A stretch of DNA of 64,000 nt from Mycobacterium sp. E2479 (GTDB taxonomy: Bacteria; Actinomycetota; Actinomycetes; Mycobacteriales; Mycobacteriaceae), in the NCBI RefSeq assembly GCF_001667925.1, contig NZ_LZJR01000154.1, positions 124,001 to 188,000 on the forward strand, in the 5' to 3' direction. Positions 9,690 to 17,976 of the stretch are shown here, piece after piece. A model generated the notes under the pieces. The model did no database searches, was not told the DNA's origin, and was given only the letters and a program-made list of their open reading frames with translations. A program made the translations under genes and the position numbers. The first letter of the stretch is position 1. Every line of letters starts with the position of its first letter.

Positions 9690-10271
9690 GTGCGCAAATG
9701 GAAGCGGGTCGAGACCGCTAGCGGTCCCCGTTTTCGGTCGTCTCTGGCATCGCATGAGGCCGCCCTGCTCAGGAACTTGGCAACGGCGATGATCGGCTTG
9801 CTCGACGAACGTGAATCTTCATCGCCCGCAGACGAACTCGAGGAGATAACGGGCATCAAGACCGGCAACGCCGATCCCCCGAGGGACCCCACGTTGCGTC
9901 GGCTGCTGCCCGACTTCTACCGGTACCACGACGGGGACACCGCGCCGCCCGATGACGCGGATAGCCTGAACGCGGCACTGCGCAGCCTGCACGAGCCCGA
10001 CATCGTCGACGCCAAACGCCTTGCCGCACAGCGGTTGTTGAGCACGGTTCCCCACGACGGCGGCCGTTTCGAGCTGACCGAGGACGACGCGAACTCCTGG
10101 GTCGCGGCGGTCAACGACATTCGGTTGACCCTGGGAGTCATGCTCGAGGTCGGGCCGGAGGGCCCGGAACGCCTACCGGCCGACCATCCCCTGGCCGTGC
10201 ACTTCGACGTGTATCAGTGGCTGACGGTGTTGCAGGAGTATCTGGTCCTGGTGCTGATGGGGCCCCGATGA
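9690..10271 (+). CDS. DUF2017 family protein (Rv1332 homologue)
   Basis: A 193-residue soluble protein with a GTG start. It follows clpS directly, as its M. tuberculosis counterpart Rv1332 does. It is mostly helical, with an acidic region and no signal peptide or membrane segment. The C-terminal block YQWLTVLQEYLVLVLMG is conserved in the family. Rv1332 has been listed as a putative regulator, but no DNA-binding motif can be seen here. Linkage to clpS suggests a role in proteolysis or its regulation, which is inference. The next gene starts 10 bp downstream. Confidence 0.85.
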   Translation: MRKWKRVETASGPRFRSSLASHEAALLRNLATAMIGLLDERESSSPADELEEITGIKTGNADPPRDPTLRRLLPDFYRYHDGDTAPPDDADSLNAALRSLHEPDIVDAKRLAAQRLLSTVPHDGGRFELTEDDANSWVAAVNDIRLTLGVMLEVGPEGPERLPADHPLAVHFDVYQWLTVLQEYLVLVLMGPR

Positions 10272-10281
10272 CTGGCGGCAG

Positions 10282-11331
10282 ATGAACGCCATCACCGATG
10301 TCGCGGGCATCCGCGTCGGGCACCACCAACGATTAGATCCCGACGCGTCCCTGGGCGCCGGCTGGGCTTGCGGCGTTACCGTCGTGCTCACTCCGCCGGG
10401 CACTGTCGCAGCGGTGGATTGCCGCGGCGGCGCGCCCGGAACCCGGGAGACGGATCTGCTGGACCCGGCCAACACCGTGCGGTACGTGGACGCAGTGTTG
10501 CTGGCAGGGGGCAGCGCCTACGGGTTGGCCGCCGCGGACGGTGTCATGCGCTTCCTGGAAGAACGCGAACGCGGTGTGGCGATGGATGGCGGCGTGGTGC
10601 CCATCGTGCCGGCGGCGGTGATCTTCGATCTACCGGTCGGCGGCTGGGAGTGCCGTCCGACGGCCGAGTTCGGTTACGCGGCCTGTGCCGCCGCCGAAGA
10701 CGCAGCGGCGATGGAAGTCGGGACCGTAGGCGCCGGGGTGGGGGCCCGGGCCGGGGCGCTCAAGGGCGGTGTCGGGACCGCGTCGCGGGCGCTGCCGTCC
10801 GGCGTGACCGTAGGAGCGCTGGCCGTGGTGAACTCCGCGGGGGAGGTCGTCGACCGTACTACCGGTTTGCCGTGGATGGCGGAGCAGACCCGGGAGTTCG
10901 GTCTGCAGCCGCCGCCGGCCGAGCAGGTCGACGCCTTCGCTCAGTTGCCCTCCCCATCGAATCCGGTGGACAAGCCTCTCAACACAGTCATCGCGGTGGT
11001 GGCCACCGACGCCGCTCTGAGTCCGGCGGCGTGTCGGCGGGTGGCGATCTCAGCCCACGACGGCCTGGCCCGCAGCATCCGCCCGGCGCATACGCCGGTC
11101 GACGGTGACACGGTGTTCGTGCTGGCCACCGGGGCGGTCGAGGTAGACGCGGCGGCCAGTTCGAAACCGGTGCCCGCCGCGTTTTCGCCCGAGACCCCGC
11201 TTGCCACCGAGGTGGGTATCGCCGCCGCCGATTGCCTCGCCCAAGCGGTGCTGGGTGGCGTCTTTGCGGCGACATCGATCGCCGGCATACCGAGCTACCG
11301 CGACGTGCTGCCCGGGGCCTTCGGTCGATGA
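10282..11331 (+). CDS. P1-family (DmpA/BapA-type) peptidase
   Basis: A 349-residue protein of the P1 aminopeptidase family (alpha-beta-beta-alpha N-terminal-nucleophile fold), homologous to Rv1333. Visible blocks are ITDVAGIRVGHH at the N-terminus, VLLAGGSAYGLAAADGVM, GALKGGVGTASR, VGALAVVNSAGEVVD and a C-terminal AADCLAQAVLGGVFAAT. Family members self-cleave before a Ser/Thr nucleophile and act as aminopeptidases or amidases. The exact nucleophile was not assigned here. In M. tuberculosis the next genes are mec, cysO and cysM. Here the rhomboid gene follows after only 98 bp. Confidence 0.88.
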   Translation: MNAITDVAGIRVGHHQRLDPDASLGAGWACGVTVVLTPPGTVAAVDCRGGAPGTRETDLLDPANTVRYVDAVLLAGGSAYGLAAADGVMRFLEERERGVAMDGGVVPIVPAAVIFDLPVGGWECRPTAEFGYAACAAAEDAAAMEVGTVGAGVGARAGALKGGVGTASRALPSGVTVGALAVVNSAGEVVDRTTGLPWMAEQTREFGLQPPPAEQVDAFAQLPSPSNPVDKPLNTVIAVVATDAALSPAACRRVAISAHDGLARSIRPAHTPVDGDTVFVLATGAVEVDAAASSKPVPAAFSPETPLATEVGIAAADCLAQAVLGGVFAATSIAGIPSYRDVLPGAFGR

Positions 11332-11391
11332 GATCGACCGGGCCGCAGCGCCGGTAGCCTTGACGATGCCGGAAACGCTAGAAGGGCAGCC

Positions 11392-11433
11392 ATGGGTAAG
11401 ACCGCGTCGCGACGATGTAGAGCGGAGCGATGA
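11392..11433 (+). CDS. Possible 13-codon upstream ORF or frameshifted rhomboid N-terminus
   Basis: ATG at 11392 is preceded by a reasonable ribosome binding site (GAAGGGC). It opens a frame of 13 codons ([13 protein letters not shown]) whose TGA overlaps the ATG of the rhomboid gene in an ATGA junction. It could be a coupling leader peptide. Alternatively it is the original N-terminus of the rhomboid protein, displaced by an indel, since that N-terminus is also Arg-rich. No function can be given. Confidence 0.3.
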   Translation: MGKTASRRCRAER

Positions 11434-12122
11434 GGAGGAGCGGCGCGGGCGGCCCCTCGCGGGGACGTCCCGGGGCGCCCGCCGCCCCGAGCAGGAAGCG
11501 GTCCACCGCGACCGTGGGAGCCGCCACGATCCTCACTTTCGTGGCGCTGCTGTACCTGATCGAACTGATCGACCAGCTGACCCGGCACTCGCTGGATGCC
11601 AACGGCATCAGGCCACTGGAAGCCGACGGCCTGTGGGGCGTCATCTTCGCTCCGGTGCTGCACGAGAACTGGCAACACCTGATGGCCAACACCGTGCCGC
11701 TGCTGGTCCTGGGATTTCTGATGACGCTGGCCGGCCTGTCCCGGTTCGTCTGGGCGACCGCCATCGTGTGGATCCTGGGCGGCTTCGGCACCTGGCTCAT
11801 CGGCGACATCGGCAGCAGTTGCGGGCCCACCGACCACATCGGCGCCTCCGGCCTGATCTTCGGTTGGCTGGCCTTCTTGCTCGTGTTCGGCATCTTCGTC
11901 CGCCGGATGCGCGACATCATCATCGGGCTGATCGTGATGTTCGCCTACGGCGGCGTCCTGCTCGGAGCCATGCCGGTGCTCGGCAGATGCGGAGGCGTGT
12001 CATGGCAGGGCCATCTGTGCGGAGCGATCGCCGGCGTAGTGGCCGCCTACATGTTGTCCGCACCGGAGCGTAAGGGCCGGACGAGGAAGGCCGGCAGCCC
12101 GGTGCCGCGGCCCAAGATATGA
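11430..12122 (+). CDS. Rhomboid family intramembrane serine protease (Rv1337 homologue)
   Basis: A 230-residue polytopic membrane protease. The catalytic dyad is visible: Ser140 in GASGLIFG and His195 in [11 protein letters not shown]. The first hydrophobic segment starts near residue 31 ([17 protein letters not shown]) and several follow. A basic, proline-rich cytoplasmic N-terminus of about 30 residues precedes it. The start at 11430 has only GAGCGGA upstream and is joined to the small ORF above by ATGA, so the true N-terminus is uncertain. It overlaps murI by 4 bp. Substrates are unknown. Confidence 0.9.
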   Translation: MRRSGAGGPSRGRPGAPAAPSRKRSTATVGAATILTFVALLYLIELIDQLTRHSLDANGIRPLEADGLWGVIFAPVLHENWQHLMANTVPLLVLGFLMTLAGLSRFVWATAIVWILGGFGTWLIGDIGSSCGPTDHIGASGLIFGWLAFLLVFGIFVRRMRDIIIGLIVMFAYGGVLLGAMPVLGRCGGVSWQGHLCGAIAGVVAAYMLSAPERKGRTRKAGSPVPRPKI

Positions 12123-12934
12123 GCGCGGCATTAACACCCATCGGGATCTTCGACTCCGGTGTCGGGGGACTAACCGTCGCGCGGGCGATCATCGACCAGC
12201 TGCCCGACGAGGACATCATCTACGTTGGCGACACCGGACACGGTCCCTACGGTCCGCTGACCATCCCCGAGGTCCGCGCGCACGCGCTGGCCATCGGTGA
12301 CGACCTCGTCGGCCGCGGCGTCAAGGCTTTGGTCATCGCCTGCAACACCGCATCGGCGGCGTGCCTGCGGGACGCTCGCGAACGCTACGACGTGCCCGTC
12401 GTCGAGGTGATCCTGCCCGCGGTGCGCCGGGCGGTCGCCACCACGCGCAACGGGCGCATCGGCGTCATCGGCACCCAGGCGACCGTCAACTCGCACGCCT
12501 ATCAGGACGCGTTCGCCGCCGCCCGCGACACCGAGATCACCGCGGTGGCCTGCCCGCGTTTCGTCGACTTCGTGGAGCGGGGCGTGACCAGCGGGCGCCA
12601 GGTGCTCGGATTGGCCGAGGGCTATCTGGAGCCATTGCAGCGCGCGCAGGTCGACACGCTCGTGCTTGGCTGCACGCACTATCCACTACTGTCTGGGCTC
12701 ATTCAGTTGGCGATGGGTGACAACGTGAGCCTGGTTTCCAGCGCCGAGGAGACCGCCAAGGAAGTGCTTCGGGTGCTCACCGAACGGGATCTGCTTCGCC
12801 CCCACGACGCACCGCCCGCGACCCGGGTTTTCGAAGCCACCGGCGACCCCGAGGCATTCACCGCGCTGGCGGCGCGATTCCTGGGGCCCGCGGTCACCGG
12901 TGTCCAGACCGTACATCAGGTGCGCATTGATTAA
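12119..12934 (+). CDS. murI: Glutamate racemase
   Basis: Interconverts L- and D-glutamate for peptidoglycan synthesis in the cytoplasm. The family signatures are complete: [13 protein letters not shown] at the N-terminus and the two catalytic cysteines, Cys75 in IACNTAS and Cys185 in LGCTHYPL. The length of 271 residues is standard. The ATG lies inside the ATGA overlap with the rhomboid gene, implying translational coupling. The next gene starts about 75 bp downstream, as in the Rv1338-Rv1339 arrangement. Confidence 0.97.
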   Translation: MSAALTPIGIFDSGVGGLTVARAIIDQLPDEDIIYVGDTGHGPYGPLTIPEVRAHALAIGDDLVGRGVKALVIACNTASAACLRDARERYDVPVVEVILPAVRRAVATTRNGRIGVIGTQATVNSHAYQDAFAAARDTEITAVACPRFVDFVERGVTSGRQVLGLAEGYLEPLQRAQVDTLVLGCTHYPLLSGLIQLAMGDNVSLVSSAEETAKEVLRVLTERDLLRPHDAPPATRVFEATGDPEAFTALAARFLGPAVTGVQTVHQVRID

Positions 12935-13006
12935 CGACTGCACGAGATTCTCGTCACACCAATGCGGCGATGTTTTCGTCGCGCTCGTATCGGGCATGGC
13001 ACAGTA

Positions 13007-13789
13007 GTGTCCGTGCGAATAACCGTGCTCGGCTGCTCGGGCAGCGTAGTCGGTCCGGATTCGCCCGCGTCGGGCTATCTGCTCCGGGCACCGGATACTC
13101 CGCCGTTGGTCATCGACTTCGGAGGTGGCGTCCTCGGCGCGCTGCAACGGTACGCCGATCCCGGTTCCGTGCACGTCCTCTTGTCCCATCTGCACGCCGA
13201 CCATTGCTTGGATCTGCCCGGGCTCTTCGTGTGGCGGCGCTACCACCCGACGCGTCCGCTGGGTAAGGCGTTGCTCTACGGCCCCGGCGACACCTGGTCG
13301 CGCCTGGGCGCGGCATCGTCGCCGTACGGCGGTGAGATCGACGACTGTTCGGACATTTTCGACGTCCGTCATTGGGTCGACGGTGAGCCGGTGAACATCG
13401 GTGCGCTCACGGTGACACCGCGAGTGGTTGCTCACCCGACGGAGTCCTACGGCCTGAAGATCACCGATCGCTCTGGGGCATCGTTCGTCTACAGCGGCGA
13501 CACCGGTACCTGCGATCAGCTCGTCGAGCTGGCTCGCGGGGCCGATGTCTTCCTCTGCGAGGCGTCATGGACGCACTCGCCGGAGCGTCCGCCCGCGCTG
13601 CATCTGTCGGGCACCGAGGCCGGGTTGGCCGCGGCCGAGGCCGGCGTTCACGAACTGTTGCTGACGCACATCCCGCCGTGGACCTCGCGTGAGGACGTGA
13701 TCAGCGAGGCCAAGGCCGAGTTCGATGGTCCCGTGCACGCGGTGGTGTGCGGGGAGACATTCGATATCCGCCGCTCTGAGCGGGTGTGA
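13007..13789 (+). CDS. Metallo-beta-lactamase-fold cyclic nucleotide phosphodiesterase (Rv1339 homologue)
   Basis: An MBL-fold metal hydrolase with the signature HLHADH in LLSHLHADHCLDLPG, and downstream metal ligands in RVVAHPTES, YSGDTG and LLTHIPPW. The M. tuberculosis homologue Rv1339 is reported to hydrolyse cAMP, so the same activity is likely. The frame is open from ATG 12962. GTG at 13007 (SVRITVLGCSG) or 13013 leads straight into the first beta-strand of the fold and is taken as the start. If the upstream ATG is used the protein gains 15 residues. It sits between murI and rph, as in M. tuberculosis. Confidence 0.9.
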   Translation: MSVRITVLGCSGSVVGPDSPASGYLLRAPDTPPLVIDFGGGVLGALQRYADPGSVHVLLSHLHADHCLDLPGLFVWRRYHPTRPLGKALLYGPGDTWSRLGAASSPYGGEIDDCSDIFDVRHWVDGEPVNIGALTVTPRVVAHPTESYGLKITDRSGASFVYSGDTGTCDQLVELARGADVFLCEASWTHSPERPPALHLSGTEAGLAAAEAGVHELLLTHIPPWTSREDVISEAKAEFDGPVHAVVCGETFDIRRSERV

Positions 13790-13831
13790 GCTAACCGCAG
13801 CGATGCTGCATTGCCCGCTAGTGTTGGCGGC

Positions 13832-14611
13832 GTGACGAGACGAGAAGACGGCCGCCTTGACGATGAGCTTAGGCCCGTAGTCATCACCCGCGGTTTCACT
13901 GACCACCCCGCCGGTTCGGTATTGATCGAATTCGGTCACACCAAGGTCATGTGTACCGCGAGCGTGACCGAGGGGGTGCCGCGCTGGCGCAAGGGATCGG
14001 GACTTGGGTGGCTGACCGCGGAGTACGCGATGTTGCCGTCGGCGACCCACACCCGCTCGGACCGCGAAGCGGTCAAGGGCCGCCTGTCCGGACGCACCCA
14101 GGAGATCAGTCGGCTGATCGGGCGGTCGCTGCGTGCCTGCATCGATCTGGCGGCACTGGGTGAGAACACCATCGCCGTCGACTGCGACGTCTTGCAGGCC
14201 GACGGCGGTACCCGCACCGCGGCCATCACGGGTGCGTTCGTGGCGTTGTCCGACGCGGTGACCTATCTCGCGGCGTTGGGCAAGCTGTCTGATCCCCGCC
14301 CACTGTCCTGTGCGATCGCGGCGGTCAGCGTCGGAGTGGTCGACGGGCGGATCCGCGTCGATCTGCCGTATGAGGAGGACTCCCGCGCCGAGGTCGACAT
14401 GAACGTCGTCGCGACCGACACCGGCACCCTCGTGGAGGTGCAGGGGACCGGTGAGGGAGCGACGTTCCCGCGGTCGACGCTGGACAAACTGCTCGACGTG
14501 GCGCTGGTCGCGTGCGACAAGCTGTTCGCCGCGCAGCGCGAAGCACTCCAGCTTCCGTATCCTGGCGTCCTTCCCGAGGGAGCCCCGGCGCCGAAGGCGT
14601 TCGGCAGCTGA
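13832..14611 (+). CDS. rph: Ribonuclease PH
   Basis: A phosphorolytic 3'-5' exoribonuclease that trims tRNA precursors. It is 259 residues long from GTG 13832 ([15 protein letters not shown]). An upstream in-frame TTG at 13811 is less likely. Family blocks include [50 protein letters not shown] and the [18 protein letters not shown] active-site region. The stop TGA (14609-14611) is the first codon of a 27-bp repeat of the rdgB 5' end, a trace of the older rph-rdgB junction. Confidence 0.96.
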   Translation: MTRREDGRLDDELRPVVITRGFTDHPAGSVLIEFGHTKVMCTASVTEGVPRWRKGSGLGWLTAEYAMLPSATHTRSDREAVKGRLSGRTQEISRLIGRSLRACIDLAALGENTIAVDCDVLQADGGTRTAAITGAFVALSDAVTYLAALGKLSDPRPLSCAIAAVSVGVVDGRIRVDLPYEEDSRAEVDMNVVATDTGTLVEVQGTGEGATFPRSTLDKLLDVALVACDKLFAAQREALQLPYPGVLPEGAPAPKAFGS

Positions 14612-14635
14612 CCCGGCTGCTGGTCGCCAGCCGCA
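14609..14635 (+). repeat. Imperfect 27-bp direct repeat, copy 1 (relic of rdgB 5' end)
   Basis: Bases 14609-14635 match 15315-15341 at 25 of 27 positions by eye (mismatches at 14616 and 14634). The repeat encodes TRLLVASR in the rdgB frame and here runs quickly into a stop. The two copies bracket the minus-strand Ddn-like gene. The arrangement suggests the gene was inserted at the original rph-rdgB junction with duplication of the junction sequence. Confidence 0.75.
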
Positions 14636-14658
14636 CCTTGGCCTAACTGCCCCGCGGT

Positions 14659-15147
14659 TTACCCACCGCCGACACCGCGGCCAAGACGAGCCTCTTCCGG
14701 TCGGTCACGACTCGTTCTTTGCAGCTCGAATATCGGGATGGTGCGTGTGGTTTTTGACTGGTAATTCGCGAACGCGAACGCGGGTACGGTCGCGTTGATC
14801 TTGGGGATGATCGCCTGACGTTCGGACGAGTCGAGCTCGTGCGCGACGACGTCAAACGAGTCGGTGGCGAGTTCTACGCGGGCCCGCGGGTTGGCCCGCA
14901 GGTTGTGCACCCACCCCGGGTTGACGTCGGCGCCACCGTAACCCGCGACTATCAGCAACTTGCCGTCGATACGGAAGACCACCAGCGGCGCGACGCGCGG
15001 CTCGCCCGACTTCGCGCCCTTCGTAGTGAGTAGCAACAGCTCGTTGCCTTCGAATCGCCCACCGACCTTGCCGGCGTTGGCGCGAAACTCGTCGGTGATG
15101 TTGTTATTGAGCGCCTTGAGCGTCTCGTTATCGGGTTTTTGGCTCAC
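14659..15147 (-). CDS. F420-dependent nitroreductase family protein (Ddn-like, DUF385)
   Basis: A 162-residue split-barrel flavin/deazaflavin-binding protein of the Ddn/FDOR-A type that is common in mycobacteria. Typical blocks are LLLTTKGAKSGEPRVAPL and GYGGADVNPGWVHNLRANPRARVEL, which contact F420 in the family. The expected activity is an F420H2-dependent reduction of an unknown substrate, such as a quinone or an activated alkene. The start is GTG at 15147. It is antisense to its neighbours and sits inside the direct-repeat-bounded insert between rph and rdgB. M. tuberculosis has no gene here, so it is probably a recent arrival. Confidence 0.85.
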   Translation of the reverse strand: MSQKPDNETLKALNNNITDEFRANAGKVGGRFEGNELLLLTTKGAKSGEPRVAPLVVFRIDGKLLIVAGYGGADVNPGWVHNLRANPRARVELATDSFDVVAHELDSSERQAIIPKINATVPAFAFANYQSKTTRTIPIFELQRTSRDRPEEARLGRGVGGG

Positions 15148-15310
15148 TGTGGACGAAGCTACTTCGTCGCCCTGTCTATTCCTTGCGGCGTGTCGCGCTG
15201 TACGTCGTACCGGCGCTGCTTAATGCGATTCGCGCCGCCGACTCATATCTCGCAGTGCGTAACGTGGCCGGGGTGCATCGGCAACGGCCCAGACGCGTGT
15301 TTAGGAATAG

Positions 15311-15925
15311 ATGATGACCCGCCTGCTGGTCGCCAGCCGTAACCCGAAGAAGCTGGCCGAGCTGCGCCGGGTGCTCGATGCCGCCGGTCTGACCGGATTG
15401 AGCTTGGTGTCGCTCGATGACGTTGCGCCGTTCGAGGAAGCGCCGGAGACGGGCGCGGTTTTCGAGGACAACGCCTTGGCCAAGGCCCGCGACGCGTTCG
15501 CCGCGACCGGGTTGGCTTCGATGGCCGACGACTCCGGGCTGGAGGTCGCCGCGCTCAATGGCATGCCCGGTGTGCTGTCGGCGCGCTGGTCGGGCGCGCA
15601 CGGCGACGACGCGGGCAACACCGCGTTGCTGTTATCGCAATTGCGCGACGTGCCCGAGGGACGTCGCGGCGCGGCGTTCGTGTCCGCCTGTGCGCTCGTC
15701 TCTGCCGCAGGGGAGGTCGTGGTGCGCGGCGAGTGGCCCGGCAGCATTGCGCGGGAACCGCGCGGCGACGGTGGCTTTGGTTACGACCCCGTCTTCGTTC
15801 CGCAAGGGCATGACCGCACGGCAGCGGAGCTGAGCCCGAGCGAGAAGGACGCCGTCTCGCATCGCGGTCGCGCACTGAGGCTGTTGTTGCCGGCGCTGGA
15901 AAAGCTGGCTCGATCCGGGGGTTAG
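15311..15925 (+). CDS. rdgB: RdgB/HAM1-type non-canonical purine NTP pyrophosphatase
   Basis: Hydrolyses dITP, XTP and related NTPs to monophosphates and keeps nucleotide pools clean. The signature LLVASRNPKKLAELR at the N-terminus, FEDNALAKA, ADDSGLEV, GDGGFGYDPVF and SHRGRAL are all present. Two ATGs in a row (15311, 15314) precede the conserved frame, giving 204 or 203 residues. Bases 15315-15341 are the second copy of the repeat that begins at the rph stop. It is convergent with the DUF3817 gene. Confidence 0.96.
   Translation: MMTRLLVASRNPKKLAELRRVLDAAGLTGLSLVSLDDVAPFEEAPETGAVFEDNALAKARDAFAATGLASMADDSGLEVAALNGMPGVLSARWSGAHGDDAGNTALLLSQLRDVPEGRRGAAFVSACALVSAAGEVVVRGEWPGSIAREPRGDGGFGYDPVFVPQGHDRTAAELSPSEKDAVSHRGRALRLLLPALEKLARSGG
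15315..15341 (+). repeat. Imperfect 27-bp direct repeat, copy 2 (5' end of rdgB)
   Basis: This is the partner of 14609-14635 and lies within the first codons of the intact rdgB. The copies start 706 bp apart. See the rph and Ddn-like entries. Confidence 0.75.
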
Positions 15926-16009
15926 CTAAGTTGGCGAGGTCCGGCCGGGCGTCGTTGACTTTCGCCCCACCAGACGCGGCGGAGGGGGTTGACCTTTTGC
16001 CCGCCTTCT

Positions 16010-16055
16010 AGCGACAAACTCGTCTCTGCCCACCGTTGTCGCTCAGAGGTGGGCA
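16010..16055. terminator. Two overlapping inverted repeats between convergent genes (possible bidirectional terminator)
   Basis: AGCGACAA (16010-16017) pairs with TTGTCGCT (16036-16043), and TGCCCACC (16027-16034) pairs with GGTGGGCA (16048-16055). Both are perfect 8-bp stems and they overlap, so only one can form at a time. The site lies between the 3' ends of rdgB and the DUF3817 gene. No U-tract follows, so intrinsic termination is not assured. Confidence 0.4.
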
Positions 16056-16098
16056 TTCGCGCTGTCACGCCCGGCGAGATCGGTGTGGCGGTGGTGAC

Positions 16099-16449
16099 CT
16101 ATAAGCCGAAACGCGCTTTGACGTCCCGGGTTTGGAAGTGTTCGACGATGATGCCGAGCAGCGGAATGGTCCCGGAAAGCAGCACACCGACCGTCTTGCC
16201 GAGCGGCCAGCGCACCTTGACCGCCAGATTGAACGCGGTCAAAACGTAGATGAAGTAGACCCAGCCGTGCACGACTTCGATCCATCGGATCTCGTGGTGA
16301 AAGACGAGGTGCGAGACGATCTCGTAGCACAACGCGATGAGCCACAGACCGGTCGTCCACGCCATGATCCGGTAGCCGAGCAACGCGGTGCGGATCTTGT
16401 CGACGGGGACTGCAGGCACTGATGATCCGGGCGTGTCCGGTGTCGTCAT
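16099..16449 (-). CDS. DUF3817 integral membrane protein (Rv1342c homologue)
   Basis: A 116-residue membrane protein with three hydrophobic segments (about 28-50, 60-79 and 82-101 by inspection), typical of DUF3817. Visible blocks are YRIMAWTTGLWLIALCYEIV and the conserved VHGWVYFIYVLTAFNLA. Function is unknown. Its ATG overlaps the stop of lprD in ATGA, so the two are translated together. The same pair is found in M. tuberculosis. Confidence 0.9.
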   Translation of the reverse strand: MTTPDTPGSSVPAVPVDKIRTALLGYRIMAWTTGLWLIALCYEIVSHLVFHHEIRWIEVVHGWVYFIYVLTAFNLAVKVRWPLGKTVGVLLSGTIPLLGIIVEHFQTRDVKARFGL

Positions 16450-16826
16450 TGGGCTGTCCTCTTCTGCTTTTCGGCGTCTTGTGCGGCGAGCTCGGCCAGG
16501 TAGGCGTTGTACTCCCGCAGCGCGGGATCGTCGGATGACTGCGGCGCGGGCTTGGCTCGCTCGGGCAGCAACCCGGCGGGTATCTCCGTCATCGCCGTTG
16601 TGCTTCGCGGCGGTGGCGGTTTCTCTTCATAGCGGACGAACTTGCGGTACGCGTACACGCAGAACCCAGCGAACAGCGGCCATTGCAACGCATAGCCAAG
16701 GTTCTGGAACGAGCCGGAGACGGAATTGAACCTGGTCCACTGCCACCAGCCCAGGGCAAGGCATCCGCACGCCGCGACGAACACCAGCGCGATCAGCGCC
16801 GGCCTGCGACGATGCGTAGTGGACAC
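16446..16826 (-). CDS. lprD: Conserved membrane/lipoprotein LprD
   Basis: A 126-residue protein homologous to Rv1343c. The N-terminal basic stretch and hydrophobic segment include VAAC, which fits a lipobox. A second hydrophobic segment (LGYALQWPLFAGFCVYAY) follows, so it may instead be a two-span membrane protein. The frame is open far upstream to 17597, but the GTG at 16826 gives the length and N-terminus of the family. It is coupled to the DUF3817 gene. Function is unknown. Confidence 0.85.
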   Translation of the reverse strand: MSTTHRRRPALIALVFVAACGCLALGWWQWTRFNSVSGSFQNLGYALQWPLFAGFCVYAYRKFVRYEEKPPPPRSTTAMTEIPAGLLPERAKPAPQSSDDPALREYNAYLAELAAQDAEKQKRTAQ

Positions 16827-16921
16827 CCCTTGACCGTACCGCTCACGATTTGGGCCCGACGAATTCATCGGGTCAGCTCGCGGCAACTTGGAACTTTGGC
16901 AAGCGATACGATCGCCACGCC

Positions 16922-17005
16922 GCGGGCGTGATGGAATTGGCAGACATGCCGGCTTTAGGTGCCGGTGCTCGAAAGAGCGTGAGGGTTCGAGTCCCTCCGC
17001 CCGCA
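16922..17005 (+). tRNA. tRNA-Leu (anticodon UAG)
   Basis: An 84-base class II tRNA. The acceptor stem GCGGGCG pairs with CGCCCGC (16998-17004), with discriminator A at 17005. The anticodon stem CCGGC/GCCGG holds the loop TTTAGGT, so the anticodon is TAG. A long variable arm follows, and the T arm reads GAGGGTTCGAGTCCCTC. The 3' CCA is not encoded. It marks the boundary between conserved core genes and the accessory block. Confidence 0.95.
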
Positions 17006-17976
17006 CTCGTTCTGTGGGTCTATGGGCTGGTGAACACCGATACGGTTCTTTGCCGGCACCGCTGCACTGCGACGCGAGACGTTTGTCCCGCCGGTTTACG
17101 CGTGAGCCAGACTTGTCTAGTGCGCTTCGAAAATTCGCATAGAGGAACATAGAGGAAAAGGTGTCGCATTGCCGGGTGTCACAACTGCCTAAGGTACTGC
17201 CGAGACCGCCGGTTGCAGCGAGTGTCGAGCTTGCGCGTTCGGTATCATTTCCGGCGGGGCTGTTCTGGCCGGGGACCACCGACGGTTGCCTGGCTGAACC
17301 GCATGCCGCCAACCAGGCCTTGCGACTTGAATCTGTTGGCTTTTGTATCAATACGTCCAGCTTGATTGGAGCGATGGACACCGCGATCGCGCGGTCACGT
17401 CGGGTATCACCACTGCACCGCGAGGACCCGAGCCGACACTTCGACGGCCTGCGTGTCTGTGGTCTTCCGCTAAAAGACACTGTCGATGCCGGCGCCGTGG
17501 GCCGACAAGGGTCAGGTTCCAAAGGTTCAGTGCCTGCGTCTGGACGCCGGACAACGGTTCGCGCCCAACTAGGCGACCGCCGATCACATTCCACCAAAGC
17601 AGGTCACCGAAGATAGCTTCGAATTGCATTTTGGCACGAACAGTCTCGGTTATTTTGCAATCGCGGGACTGCCGTCGGAGAACATGTTGACCGTCGAGGG
17701 GTCGTGAGTTGTCTTCGTCAGCAGCAACTTTCACAAGAGGGTGGTGCCATTCTCTTCGACGATCTGAATCTGTCGTCCGGGTTGCGACAGCGCGAGGCGA
17801 TCCAGAGCACGCTGAGAAACCAGGCTTTGCGGCCGGAATCTGTTGACGCTTAGTTGAATAGACCGAGGAGTACCCCACGTCGGTTGCGGCCATCGTCAAC
17901 CACCTGATGCTCAACAGCCAGTGCCTGCGCTTCGCGCCTAAGTAAGTCGCCGCCGTCGACTCGACGGGGGAGATAG
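17006..17976. other. 971-bp region without a recognisable gene; degenerate internal repeats
   Basis: No frame here resembles a protein I know. Two stretches are partly duplicated. Sequence near 17311-17345 (AACCAGGCCTTGCG...GAATCTGTTG) recurs near 17817-17852, and sequence near 17527-17592 (CAGTGCCTGCG...CGCGCC) recurs near 17918-17960, with different spacing in the two copies. A short tandem repeat, CATAGAGGAA twice, lies at about 17138-17157. This looks like decayed mobile or repeated DNA next to a tRNA. Confidence 0.5.

Noticed and set aside
12942-12954. Palindrome ACGAGA-T-TCTCGT after murI
   Set aside because: It is a single short copy with a one-base loop and no repeat elsewhere noticed, which is likely chance in this composition.
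17161-17616. A 151-codon plus-strand frame in the tRNA-proximal spacer
   Set aside because: It has no similarity to known proteins and no ribosome binding site, and it overlies the degenerate repeats. I treat it as non-coding.
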